From CAZSAL01 sp964604825 (lineage in GTDB: Bacteria; Elusimicrobiota; Elusimicrobia; 2-01-FULL-59-12): a DNA stretch of 40,450 bases. The notes under the pieces are model-generated. The model saw nothing but the letters and a program-made list of their open reading frames with translations. It made no database searches and was not told the DNA's origin. Positions 8,364 through 14,190 of the stretch are shown piece by piece. The stretch is from positions 1 through 40,450 of the forward strand of contig CAZSAL010000021.1 in NCBI GenBank assembly GCA_964604825.1, in the 5' to 3' direction. Made by a program: the position numbers and the translations under genes. Position 1 is the stretch's first letter; every line of letters starts with the position of its first letter.

Positions 8364-8661
8364 TCAGGACATTTCTCATAAAGGGCGTCGGTATAGCGGC
8401 CAGGCGCTCGAATTGATCGCGGGCAAAGATTTTAAGCGATATCAGCCGGCCCGTCGAGATACAGACATCCACCACGGCATCATAAAGATGATCTACCAGA
8501 TCCTGTTTCCGTTCCGGGACTACAAGTAAAATATCGTAATCGGAGTATGGCTTGTCATCGCCGCGCGCCCGTGAACCAAAAAGAATAATCTTCTCGATAC
8601 GCGGCCGGAGAGCGGCTATGCGATTTAAGAAATCTTGAATAACCGGATCAATTTTTGACAT
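8341..8661 (-). CDS. MNT-type minimal nucleotidyltransferase (antitoxin of an MNT-HEPN pair)
   Basis: The 106-residue protein has the minimal nucleotidyltransferase signature: ILFGSRARG at about 27-34 and the catalytic acidic pair Asp41 and Asp43 (SDYDILLV). MNT proteins often pair with HEPN ribonucleases. In characterised pairs the MNT adds AMP groups to the HEPN toxin and silences it. The overlapping downstream gene is a 52-residue HEPN remnant, so the pair may no longer encode an active toxin. A near-consensus promoter lies just six bases before the ATG, with no ribosome site. The gene forms one small unit between the broken ATPase copy and GT2 remnant A. Confidence 0.85.
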   Translation of the reverse strand: MSKIDPVIQDFLNRIAALRPRIEKIILFGSRARGDDKPYSDYDILLVVPERKQDLVDHLYDAVVDVCISTGRLISLKIFARDQFERLAAIPTPFMRNVLNEGIPLG

Positions 8662-8667
8662 CGGCTA

Positions 8668-8696
8668 ATTGTACACTTCGCATACATCTGGATCAA
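8668..8696 (-). promoter_or_regulatory. sigma-70 promoter of the MNT / shrunken HEPN module
   Basis: On the minus strand TTGATC (8691-8696) is followed after 17 bases by TACAAT (8668-8673), both close to consensus. The ATG at 8661 begins six bases after the -10 box. Transcription would start at or next to the start codon, giving a leaderless message. Confidence 0.55.
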
Positions 8697-8742
8697 ACGG
8701 CTATTTCAATGACCGGCGCATTTTGCGAAGGTTCATTCGGCG

Positions 8743-8866
8743 AAGAATCGTTTCTTATTCGGGGAACTGCCGGGCATCGTCGGAACAAAGGCTATGGAGG
8801 ACAAGGAAGCCGATCTGAGGTCTTATGTGACCACCTAAGCGTTTTCGTCTTTCACCTGCCATCGGA
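8743..8866 (+). pseudogene. broken second copy of the DUF4143 ATPase gene
   Basis: Bases 8743-8837 match the intact ATPase gene at about 7399-7493 with four differences in 95. The sequence then jumps directly to the counterpart of about 8067-8094, so roughly 574 bases are deleted. The 5' part of the gene is absent. The copy has the same orientation as the intact gene. It abuts the stop of the 114-residue gene at 8873, and about 70 featureless bases separate it from the MNT promoter. It cannot make an ATPase. Confidence 0.85.
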
Positions 8867-8872
8867 TGGGAT

Positions 8873-9217
8873 TTACAAAACTATTCCTAAAGCCTCACAA
8901 TCCTTGTCCAGCTGTATAAGTCCATTGAACAGGAAGTCGAATTCTTCCGGCGCTTGTGATTCGCCAATATAAAAAGCGCCTAATACCTCGCGCAGACGCA
9001 GCAATTCGCGTAAAGGCTTTTTGCCTTGATTTGCTGAAACTGTCAGATCGATCAAATCAAATGCGCGTTCCAGTGATCGAATTCTCAAATTTGCGTCGTT
9101 CTCGCGCAGCCATTTTCGCGTGCGCATCAATTCGGAAGCAATGTTGAGCAGCTGTTTCGAATATGGATAGGAGCGCCATTTCTCTACTGACAGGCCGGGA
9201 TGGAATCGAGGGGTCAT
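8873..9217 (-). CDS. uncharacterised 114-residue protein, partner of the DUF5674 gene
   Basis: The 114-residue protein is not a family I can name. It looks soluble and mainly helical, with many charged residues, and has no signal peptide or membrane segment. The middle contains a run of Arg and Leu (RIRSLERAFDLIDL, then RELLRLREVLGAFYIGE) that suggests a helical bundle. Its ATG overlaps the stop of the DUF5674 gene by four bases (ATGA), so the two are co-translated. Its position in a row of toxin-antitoxin-like pairs suggests a two-gene accessory system, but no catalytic motif supports a toxin or antitoxin role. The helical bundle is faintly like four-helix (bvg-type or avd-like) proteins; I do not press this. 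Confidence 0.7.
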   Translation of the reverse strand: MTPRFHPGLSVEKWRSYPYSKQLLNIASELMRTRKWLRENDANLRIRSLERAFDLIDLTVSANQGKKPLRELLRLREVLGAFYIGESQAPEEFDFLFNGLIQLDKDCEALGIVL

Positions 9218-9555
9218 CCCAGCAACCCATCCAAAACCCGGCCCATCTTTTCCCGTATCCGCTTATCTTTCACTTCCATTGAATGATTCCCGGCAGAAGG
9301 CCGAATGTTGATCATGGCCGTATAAACTATCCGCTGATCACCCTTTTTGTCCGGGAAGATGTTCCCTCCCCATAAATCCGCCTGATCAGAACCCTGCTCC
9401 AGAAGCACGGCTTCCGCGTCGGCATGCAGTTCCCCGCCAAGCACAAGAACACCTCTACGAACGTCGACGACAAACTTGACCATGTCGGGGAACGGGTTAT
9501 TTAAAAACCTTTGAAGATAATCGCGAGATATTTTTGTTCTGATAATTTCAATCAT
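9214..9555 (-). CDS. DUF5674 family protein
   Basis: The 113-residue product starts MIEIIRTKIS and contains the conserved core of this small uncharacterised family: DMVKFVVDV, GGELHADAEA.LLE.GS, DLWGGN..PDK and MINIRPS.GN. I start it at the ATG at 9555 because family members begin with this segment; the frame could also start at 9591. No ribosome site is clear at either. The DUF5674 function is unknown. The His and Asp of LHAD and the Asn and Arg of the MINIRPS loop are candidate functional residues. The gene overlaps the 114-residue gene downstream and lies immediately downstream of GT2 remnant B. Confidence 0.8.
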   Translation of the reverse strand: MIEIIRTKISRDYLQRFLNNPFPDMVKFVVDVRRGVLVLGGELHADAEAVLLEQGSDQADLWGGNIFPDKKGDQRIVYTAMINIRPSAGNHSMEVKDKRIREKMGRVLDGLLG

Positions 9556-9593
9556 GGGATATTCATTACGTCCGATGCTCTTTGAGATCATAT

Positions 9594-9706
9594 CACAGCA
9601 GCCAGAATTCTTTCATGGCTCTCCCAAATGACGTGACATTTGGCCCCCGTCTGGGAGCCGGCGGTACGCGGCTTATGAGAAACCGGCATGGATGATATCC
9701 GGTATC
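9594..9706 (-). pseudogene. remnant B: copy of the last ~110 bases of the GT2 gene
   Basis: These 113 bases align with about 10503-10616, the 3' part of the intact GT2 gene. A block of 33 bases is identical, there is one single-base indel, and about 85 percent match overall. Many differences fall at third codon positions, so the copy appears to have diverged while still coding and then broken. The indel disrupts the frame. Its upstream edge coincides with the TGA stop of the 66-residue gene at 9705-9707. It is the longest of the three GT2 tail copies and the one nearest the intact gene. Confidence 0.88.
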
Positions 9707-9905
9707 AAATCTTAACGTTAATATATATGCGCGCCGGCCGGGAAGGCCGTTCAAATGGGAAGATGCTTTGGAGGTCTTCCAACCCAATCAGAAAGTCCGT
9801 GAAGGAAGGAGGTACAGGCCAGCGGTGCTGCCGGAAAGACTGTCGGCGGTTTTGATCCAATCCGTCCTCCAAAATTTCCTTTTTTTCCTCTTCGGTTAGT
9901 CTCAT
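9705..9905 (-). CDS. 66-residue small protein, partner of the nucleotidyltransferase-like gene
   Basis: The 66-residue product begins MRLTEEEKKEILEDGLDQNR and continues with an Arg-rich segment, then a helical FTDFLIGLEDLQSIFP segment. Similar short proteins are often found beside nucleotidyltransferase-fold genes of the kind encoded next to it, but I know no named family. The ATG overlaps the upstream gene by four bases (ATGA), so the pair is co-translated. The stop codon sits exactly at the edge of GT2 remnant B, so the last residues may have been set by the junction. The pair looks like a toxin-antitoxin-type module; the role of each partner is not established. Confidence 0.65.
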   Translation of the reverse strand: MRLTEEEKKEILEDGLDQNRRQSFRQHRWPVPPSFTDFLIGLEDLQSIFPFERPSRPARIYINVKI

Positions 9906-10438
9906 TGAATTGTCTTTTTGATTGCGTCTAATTCCGATTCTCTGTTAAACAATTTAAAATAATCCCTTACGAGGTCCCAATCCAGGGTGCCTGCATTCCG
10001 GGCAATCAAAGCTTCTATATCCGCCATATCCCGGGGAACTTGCTGGGGATCATTGGAACTGGATTGAATTTTCAGGCCAATGAGGTCTTCCGGTTTCAGC
10101 ACTTTAACCGAACAGCCAAGCACTTCTTTTCGTCCTGCCCGCTGCATCATCGCCAAAGCGTATTTGCGGTGTGCCAGCAGAAAATCAACCTGTCCAAAAT
10201 CGGGGTCGCTGGAGATATAATTCGCCGCGTCATCCGATTTATGGATGCATCGATACCCCGAAGCCTTCATTATTTCGTCGACGTCATCGAATTGCGTCAG
10301 AAGGATGAGAAAATCAGCACCAAATGTCGTTCTCGCAGCGCCCGAAAAATAAAGAGCCAATCCCCCCACTAAAGCGAAATCTATCCTGCGTTTATCAAAT
10401 TCCGAAAAAATCAGCGGAAGAACCCTGGAAAATTTCAT
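9902..10438 (-). CDS. nucleotidyltransferase-fold protein with altered active-site motif
   Basis: The 178-residue protein carries the ALVGGLAL helix start (22-29) and the ARTTFGADFLIL strand typical of nucleotidyltransferase-superfamily proteins of the AbiEii/DUF6036 kind. A further acidic position occurs in the FGQVDFLLA strand, and KPEDLIGLKIQ and RDMADIEALI segments follow. Members normally read T.D.DF in the first motif; here residue 40 is Gly (GGT codon), one base away from Asp. Catalysis may therefore be lost or changed. The gene begins 31 bases after the GT2 stop, with a TATAAT box in the gap, and overlaps the 66-residue partner. Confidence 0.75.
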   Translation of the reverse strand: MKFSRVLPLIFSEFDKRRIDFALVGGLALYFSGAARTTFGADFLILLTQFDDVDEIMKASGYRCIHKSDDAANYISSDPDFGQVDFLLAHRKYALAMMQRAGRKEVLGCSVKVLKPEDLIGLKIQSSSNDPQQVPRDMADIEALIARNAGTLDWDLVRDYFKLFNRESELDAIKKTIQ

Positions 10439-10448
10439 TGGTATAGAG

Positions 10449-10454
10449 ATTATA
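10449..10454 (-). promoter_or_regulatory. -10 box of the nucleotidyltransferase / 66-residue module
   Basis: A perfect TATAAT on the minus strand ends 10 bases before the ATG at 10438. It lies between the GT2 stop codon and the nucleotidyltransferase start. No convincing -35 box is seen. If used, it gives a leader of only a few bases. Confidence 0.4.
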
Positions 10455-10469
10455 TCCTATTATCAAAAT

Positions 10470-11180
10470 CTATCGCCGAACGGGCATTTTTCGGAGGTCC
10501 CACCACAGCTGGCAGAATTCTTTCATGGCTCTGAAAATGACGTGACATTTGGCCCCCGTCTGGGAGCCGGCGATCCGGGGTTTGTGCGAAACAGGCATGG
10601 AGGCTACCCGGTATCCCGCGCGGATCGCTTTGGTCAGAACCTCGGCGTCGATCAGCGCTCCGGAGGTATTCAATTGTATCCTGTCGAATAGTTCGCGTCG
10701 ATAAAGCTTAAAGGCGCAGTCCACGTCGCGTACGCGCAGGCCCATGAAAACACGAAGGGCGAGAGCGAATATGGCCGCATTAAGTTTTCTGTGCCAGGGA
10801 TCGGCGCGATGAGCGCGGTATCCGGATACGATGTCCGTATCCGATGTCCTTGCCGCTAATTCAGGCAGTTCATTGAGATCAAACTGCCCGTCTCCATCCG
10901 TATAAAATACCCAGGGCATTTTTGCCGCTCGGAACCCGGACTTGAGAGCCTCGCCATAACCTTTATTGGTTTCGTGCCTGACCAGGCGGACTTTTGAGTT
11001 TTCGCGCGCGAGACTGCGTACAATTTCCGATGTCCGGTCTTTGCTGCCGTCATCAACCACGACGATTTCGTAATCTTTGGCGGTTTTAGGAGCCACGCGC
11101 AGGGCCTCGCGGACTACGCGTTCCACATTCGCTTCTTCGTTGTAGGAAGGAAAGAAAATCGACAGGCCTTCAAGAATCAT
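10470..11180 (-). CDS. DPM1-like glycosyltransferase family 2 protein
   Basis: The 236-residue protein has the GT2 fold: SIFFPSYNEEANVE near residue 8, VVDDGSKDRT at 41-50, and the metal-binding DGDGQFD at 95-101. It lacks the C-terminal membrane helices of GtrB. Such enzymes transfer a sugar from a nucleotide donor, often to polyprenyl phosphate; the donor is not evident. Its ATG overlaps a TAA in the form TAATG. That TAA is the stop of a short leftover of the SDR gene that must once have been its direct neighbour. The 3' end of this gene is the one found again as remnants A, B and C, so its terminus is a repeated insertion point. Confidence 0.88.
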   Translation of the reverse strand: MILEGLSIFFPSYNEEANVERVVREALRVAPKTAKDYEIVVVDDGSKDRTSEIVRSLARENSKVRLVRHETNKGYGEALKSGFRAAKMPWVFYTDGDGQFDLNELPELAARTSDTDIVSGYRAHRADPWHRKLNAAIFALALRVFMGLRVRDVDCAFKLYRRELFDRIQLNTSGALIDAEVLTKAIRAGYRVASMPVSHKPRIAGSQTGAKCHVIFRAMKEFCQLWWDLRKMPVRR

Positions 11181-11241
11181 TATTTCGCAGTTCGTTCTGT
11201 CGCCGCTTCCACGATTTCGCGGGTGAGGCGGGGCATGTCAT
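11180..11241 (-). pseudogene. remnant D: copy of the 3' end of the SDR gene at 12033-13103
   Basis: On the minus strand this encodes DMPRLTREIVEAATERTAK and a TAA, matching the end of the SDR protein (DMPRITREIVEAATERASQK). Three of four differences in a 50-base core are accounted for by two silent changes and one Leu/Ile swap. The TAA overlaps the GT2 start codon. An in-frame ATG at 11251 makes a 23-codon mini-ORF that could still couple translation to GT2. The copy begins about 20 bases after the HEPN stop, so the MNT-HEPN module sits between the intact SDR gene and this tail copy. Confidence 0.85.
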
Positions 11242-11261
11242 GCGGTTTCATGGGATTTGTT

Positions 11262-11663
11262 TTATCGGTATTGAATGCAACAGGCGGCCCAGTCTATAAC
11301 GCACTGCGCCAGATTAACCGAAAAATGGATATCGTTTTCGGATGGATTTGTTCCTCCAGGATATCGAGCCTCGACGGCATAGGGCGTCAATTCTCCTGAC
11401 TTTTGAACATCGGAAGGCAACTTGATTCGCGATTGTTCCAGAAGTTCCAAAAGCACATCCAGGTCGTGCGTTAGAGGGAATTCGATCTGATGAAATCGCA
11501 GAACTGCCTTGAGCGCTTTCTCGGCTGCCTGCTGGGCGTGAAAACAAATCTGAGACGCAAGAATATTTTGGTTTCCAATGCCTAACCTGGCGAGGGCGAT
11601 GTCGCTTCGCGCATGTTCAAGCCATTCGCGGGCCGACCCCGGCGCTGTTTCAGGCGGCTTCAT
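11262..11663 (-). CDS. HEPN-domain protein (toxin of an MNT-HEPN pair)
   Basis: The 133-residue product starts at the ATG at 11663, which overlaps the MNT gene by 14 bases; an upstream in-frame start lies inside MNT. It shows the helical HEPN core: AREWLEHARSDIALA, CFHAQQAAEKALKAVL, FPLTHDLDVLL, and the AVEARYPG segment typical of the MNT-linked subgroup. HEPN proteins of this kind act as RNases or RNA-modifying toxins in characterised pairs. Unlike the copy at 8205-8363, this gene is full length. The stop lies about 20 bases before SDR remnant D. Confidence 0.88.
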   Translation of the reverse strand: MKPPETAPGSAREWLEHARSDIALARLGIGNQNILASQICFHAQQAAEKALKAVLRFHQIEFPLTHDLDVLLELLEQSRIKLPSDVQKSGELTPYAVEARYPGGTNPSENDIHFSVNLAQCVIDWAACCIQYR

Positions 11664-11985
11664 AAACAACCTGTCCGGTACGAAGAGCTTCCCGATATAT
11701 AAGACCCGGAACATCGGATAACTGCTTGAAGCGACCTTCGGGAATAACCAGTATATCCATTGGCATCGAAATGCCTTTCAATGACTGGCGAATGCGTATA
11801 CTTTCACGGCGGTTATCGGTTACAGTATCATCCACAATGACAAGCACATCAAGATCGCTGTTGGCATTCAATGTTTTTCTGATGTATGAACCAAATAAAA
11901 TAAGTTTCTTTGGCCGGCTCACCTGAATGATGCGCTGGACTGCCGACTGGACTTTCTCTGTGGTCACTGCCCAAGAGTTAATCAC
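11650..11985 (-). CDS. MNT-type minimal nucleotidyltransferase (antitoxin of an MNT-HEPN pair)
   Basis: The 111-residue product has the intact active-site signature ILFGSYIRK (29-37) and Asp44/Asp46 (SDLDVLV). I chose the GTG at 11985 rather than the ATG at 12006. A perfect TATAAT at 11993-11998 lies within the longer frame and leaves seven bases to the GTG, which fits a leaderless message like those of the other modules. MNT proteins silence their HEPN partner by adding AMP groups in characterised systems. The gene overlaps HEPN by 14 bases and starts 47 bases after the SDR stop at 12033. Confidence 0.85.
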   Translation of the reverse strand: MINSWAVTTEKVQSAVQRIIQVSRPKKLILFGSYIRKTLNANSDLDVLVIVDDTVTDNRRESIRIRQSLKGISMPMDILVIPEGRFKQLSDVPGLIYREALRTGQVVYEAA

Positions 11986-11992
11986 GGAATTG

Positions 11993-11998
11993 ATTATA
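11993..11998 (-). promoter_or_regulatory. -10 box of the MNT-HEPN module
   Basis: A perfect TATAAT on the minus strand is followed after seven bases by a GTG start codon. No strong -35 box is visible 17 bases upstream. The spacing from box to start codon is close to that of the ATPase and first MNT genes. Confidence 0.45.
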
Positions 11999-12032
11999 CT
12001 ACGCATCGCTACAAGATTGATTCAGGATGGCT

Positions 12033-13103
12033 TCATTTTTGGGAGGCTCGTTCTGTAGCGGCTTCCACGATTTCGCGGGTGATGCGGGGCATGTCATACT
12101 CATAGCGCCAGCCGGGATAATGACTCTGGAACTTGCGCACGTCGCTGATGTACCAGATATGGTCGCCCGACCTGGACGTATCGCTGATTGTAAATTTCAG
12201 TTTCTTGCCACTCAGTTGTTCCGTCAGCGCAATAGCTTCGAGAACCGAGCAGTTGCTGTGGCGCGATCCTCCCATGTTGTAGACCTCTCCGCAGCGGGGT
12301 TTCTGGAAAAAATGCCAGAAGGCGCTGACAAGATCGCGGGAATGGATGTTGTCGCGCACTTGTTTGCCCTTATATCCGAAGATGGTATACGGCTTTCCAG
12401 TAAGCGCGCAAAATACTACATAAGCGAGGAATCCATGCAGTTCCACGCTGGAATGAGCCGGGCCTGTCAGGCAGCCGCCGCGAAATATCCCAGTTTTCAG
12501 CCCGAAGTAGCGGCCGTATTCCTGAGCCATTATGTCCGCCGCCGCCTTGCTCACGCCGAAAATGCTGTGTTTGGACTGGTCCAGCGACATGGATTCATCA
12601 ATGCCGTGCCGCGCACAGGGATGCGATGGATCGACTTCCCAGCGTGTTTCATTTTCAATCAGGGGAAGGGTGTTGGGGCGGTCCCCGTAGACCTTGTTGG
12701 TGGAAGTAAAAATAAAGACAGCGTCCGGAGCAAACTGGCGGGTCGCCTCCAGAAGGACAAGCGTGCCGGTCGCATTTACCGAGAAATCAGTGAAAGGCTC
12801 GCGTGCGGCCCAGTCGTGGCTTGGCTGCGCGGCAGTGTGAATCACAAGGCTGATCTCTTTGCCGTAACGTTTGAACAGCCTGAATACGGCTTCCTGATTG
12901 CGGATATCAATGTCGTTAGCGGAAAAGCGCGGATATTTCTCCTTCAGCAGGCGGGTGTTCCATTCCGTTGAGCCTTGCCTGCCGAAAAAATATTCGCGCA
13001 TGTTGTTGTCAATTCCGACAACGTCAAATCCCTTGTCATGAAAGAATTTGACCGATTCGCTGCCGATAAGACCTGACGAGCCTGTGATTAAAGCGACTGA
13101 CAT
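12033..13103 (-). CDS. extended SDR, RfbE/CDP-tyvelose 2-epimerase-like sugar epimerase, Phe in place of catalytic Tyr
   Basis: The 356-residue protein begins with the Rossmann motif GSSGLIG and contains TSTNKVYGD (133-141), DESMSLDQ and GKQVRDNIHSRDL, all typical of the CDP-paratose/tyvelose 2-epimerase group. The usual YxxxK reads FGVSK, with Phe182 and Lys186, so the catalytic tyrosine is missing. I believe relatives with LFG.SK exist, so this may be a natural variant with another base. It pairs with a second RfbE-like SDR nine bases upstream and acts on an unknown nucleotide sugar. Its last ~60 bases occur again at 11180-11241 beyond the MNT-HEPN module. Confidence 0.85.
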   Translation of the reverse strand: MSVALITGSSGLIGSESVKFFHDKGFDVVGIDNNMREYFFGRQGSTEWNTRLLKEKYPRFSANDIDIRNQEAVFRLFKRYGKEISLVIHTAAQPSHDWAAREPFTDFSVNATGTLVLLEATRQFAPDAVFIFTSTNKVYGDRPNTLPLIENETRWEVDPSHPCARHGIDESMSLDQSKHSIFGVSKAAADIMAQEYGRYFGLKTGIFRGGCLTGPAHSSVELHGFLAYVVFCALTGKPYTIFGYKGKQVRDNIHSRDLVSAFWHFFQKPRCGEVYNMGGSRHSNCSVLEAIALTEQLSGKKLKFTISDTSRSGDHIWYISDVRKFQSHYPGWRYEYDMPRITREIVEAATERASQK

Positions 13104-13112
13104 TTTATTCCC

Positions 13113-14177
13113 CTAATTGAATATCAGAGCCAGCTTGTCCCGGTTGTCCGTGATCCATCTGGCGATTTCTTCTACGATCTGTTCGACGGATGTGCGCGGT
13201 CTCCAACCGAAAGCATTAGCCGCTCTGGAATAGTCCGAGATGTACAGCGGGATATCAACCGCCGCCGTTTCAGCATCCGAACCGACCGCCATGTGATTCC
13301 CCGTAGAAACCTGGCAATGCGAAGTCAACTCGAGAAGCGAGGTGGATATTTCTCTTCCCCCTCCCGCGTTGAATACCCGGCCGGAAACACTGCTTATCTG
13401 CATAAGTTGTTTCTGAATAAGATCAAACAGGTCTCGCGGATGCAGCAGGTCCCTGACCTGCTTGCCCTTGCCTCCGAAGCCGGTATATTTCAATGGTTTA
13501 CGGAAAATATGGTTGGCAACCCATAAAGTGAAAACGCCCTGATCCGTCCTGCCGAACTGGCCAGGCCCGGCGATTACGCCGCAGCGATTGATAACTGCCT
13601 TCAACCCGTAAGCATGGACGTATTCCTGCACCATCATTTCGGAAGCCAGTTTAGTCGCTCCGTAGAGCGAACGAGCCGTATCGGTAGGAAAGTCTTCAGA
13701 AATTCCTTTGCCGCTTATTCCGGGAAGCGCCTGATCCGGCGCAATTTCAAAACGCCTGTCAGTTTCCTTCAAAACGATGGACTTCAGCGGCTCAATGGAA
13801 TAAACGCGGGACGTTGATAGAAAAATAACCTTGTCTACCCGGCTGCGGGCATATTCCAGGCAGTTCAAGGTGCCGGTAAGATTCGTATGCAGAAGGTAAT
13901 CGGGTGATTCTGTCAGCCCGGCGAGCACGCTGGGTTCCGCGGAGGCTTCTATCATCAGATCAAACTTGCCCTGCAGCCGGCTAAAATCTCCCGGCTGGCG
14001 GATATCGCCGTGAATAAAGGTAATTCCTTTTTCCTTGAACAGCGGGACGTTGATTTCCGATCCGCGCCGGTGCAGGTTGTCAAAGGCGACAATTTCAGCC
14101 GCGGGATCGCCCTGCTTGAAAAGAAATGCAAGCTGCGAACCCACGAAACCTGCTCCACCGGTTATTAATATACGCAT
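13113..14177 (-). CDS. extended SDR, RfbE-like nucleotide-sugar epimerase
   Basis: The 354-residue protein has GGAGFVG at 7-13, FDNLHRRGSEIN, LSTSRVYS, the intact catalytic pair Tyr172 and Lys176 (YGATK), and the GKQVRDLLHPRDL segment shared with CDP-tyvelose 2-epimerase relatives. Together with the neighbouring SDR it probably converts one nucleotide sugar in two steps, but the substrate is not evident. It starts 13 bases after the fcl stop and lies nine bases before the next SDR, in the same operon. Confidence 0.85.
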   Translation of the reverse strand: MRILITGGAGFVGSQLAFLFKQGDPAAEIVAFDNLHRRGSEINVPLFKEKGITFIHGDIRQPGDFSRLQGKFDLMIEASAEPSVLAGLTESPDYLLHTNLTGTLNCLEYARSRVDKVIFLSTSRVYSIEPLKSIVLKETDRRFEIAPDQALPGISGKGISEDFPTDTARSLYGATKLASEMMVQEYVHAYGLKAVINRCGVIAGPGQFGRTDQGVFTLWVANHIFRKPLKYTGFGGKGKQVRDLLHPRDLFDLIQKQLMQISSVSGRVFNAGGGREISTSLLELTSHCQVSTGNHMAVGSDAETAAVDIPLYISDYSRAANAFGWRPRTSVEQIVEEIARWITDNRDKLALIFN

Positions 14178-14190
14178 GTTTGTTTAATAG

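Noticed and set aside
10856..11056. Minus-strand ORF of 66 codons inside GT2
   Set aside because: It is an alternative frame of the GT2 gene with no independent signals.
6660..12030. Classical IS element, transposon or integron explanation for the module row
   Set aside because: I see no transposase, integrase, terminal inverted repeats or attC-like sites; the repeats are coding 3' ends of neighbouring genes.
12027..12971. Long plus-strand ORF of 314 codons
   Set aside because: It is the antisense shadow of the SDR gene at 12033-13103, which has clear family motifs; the plus-strand product has none.
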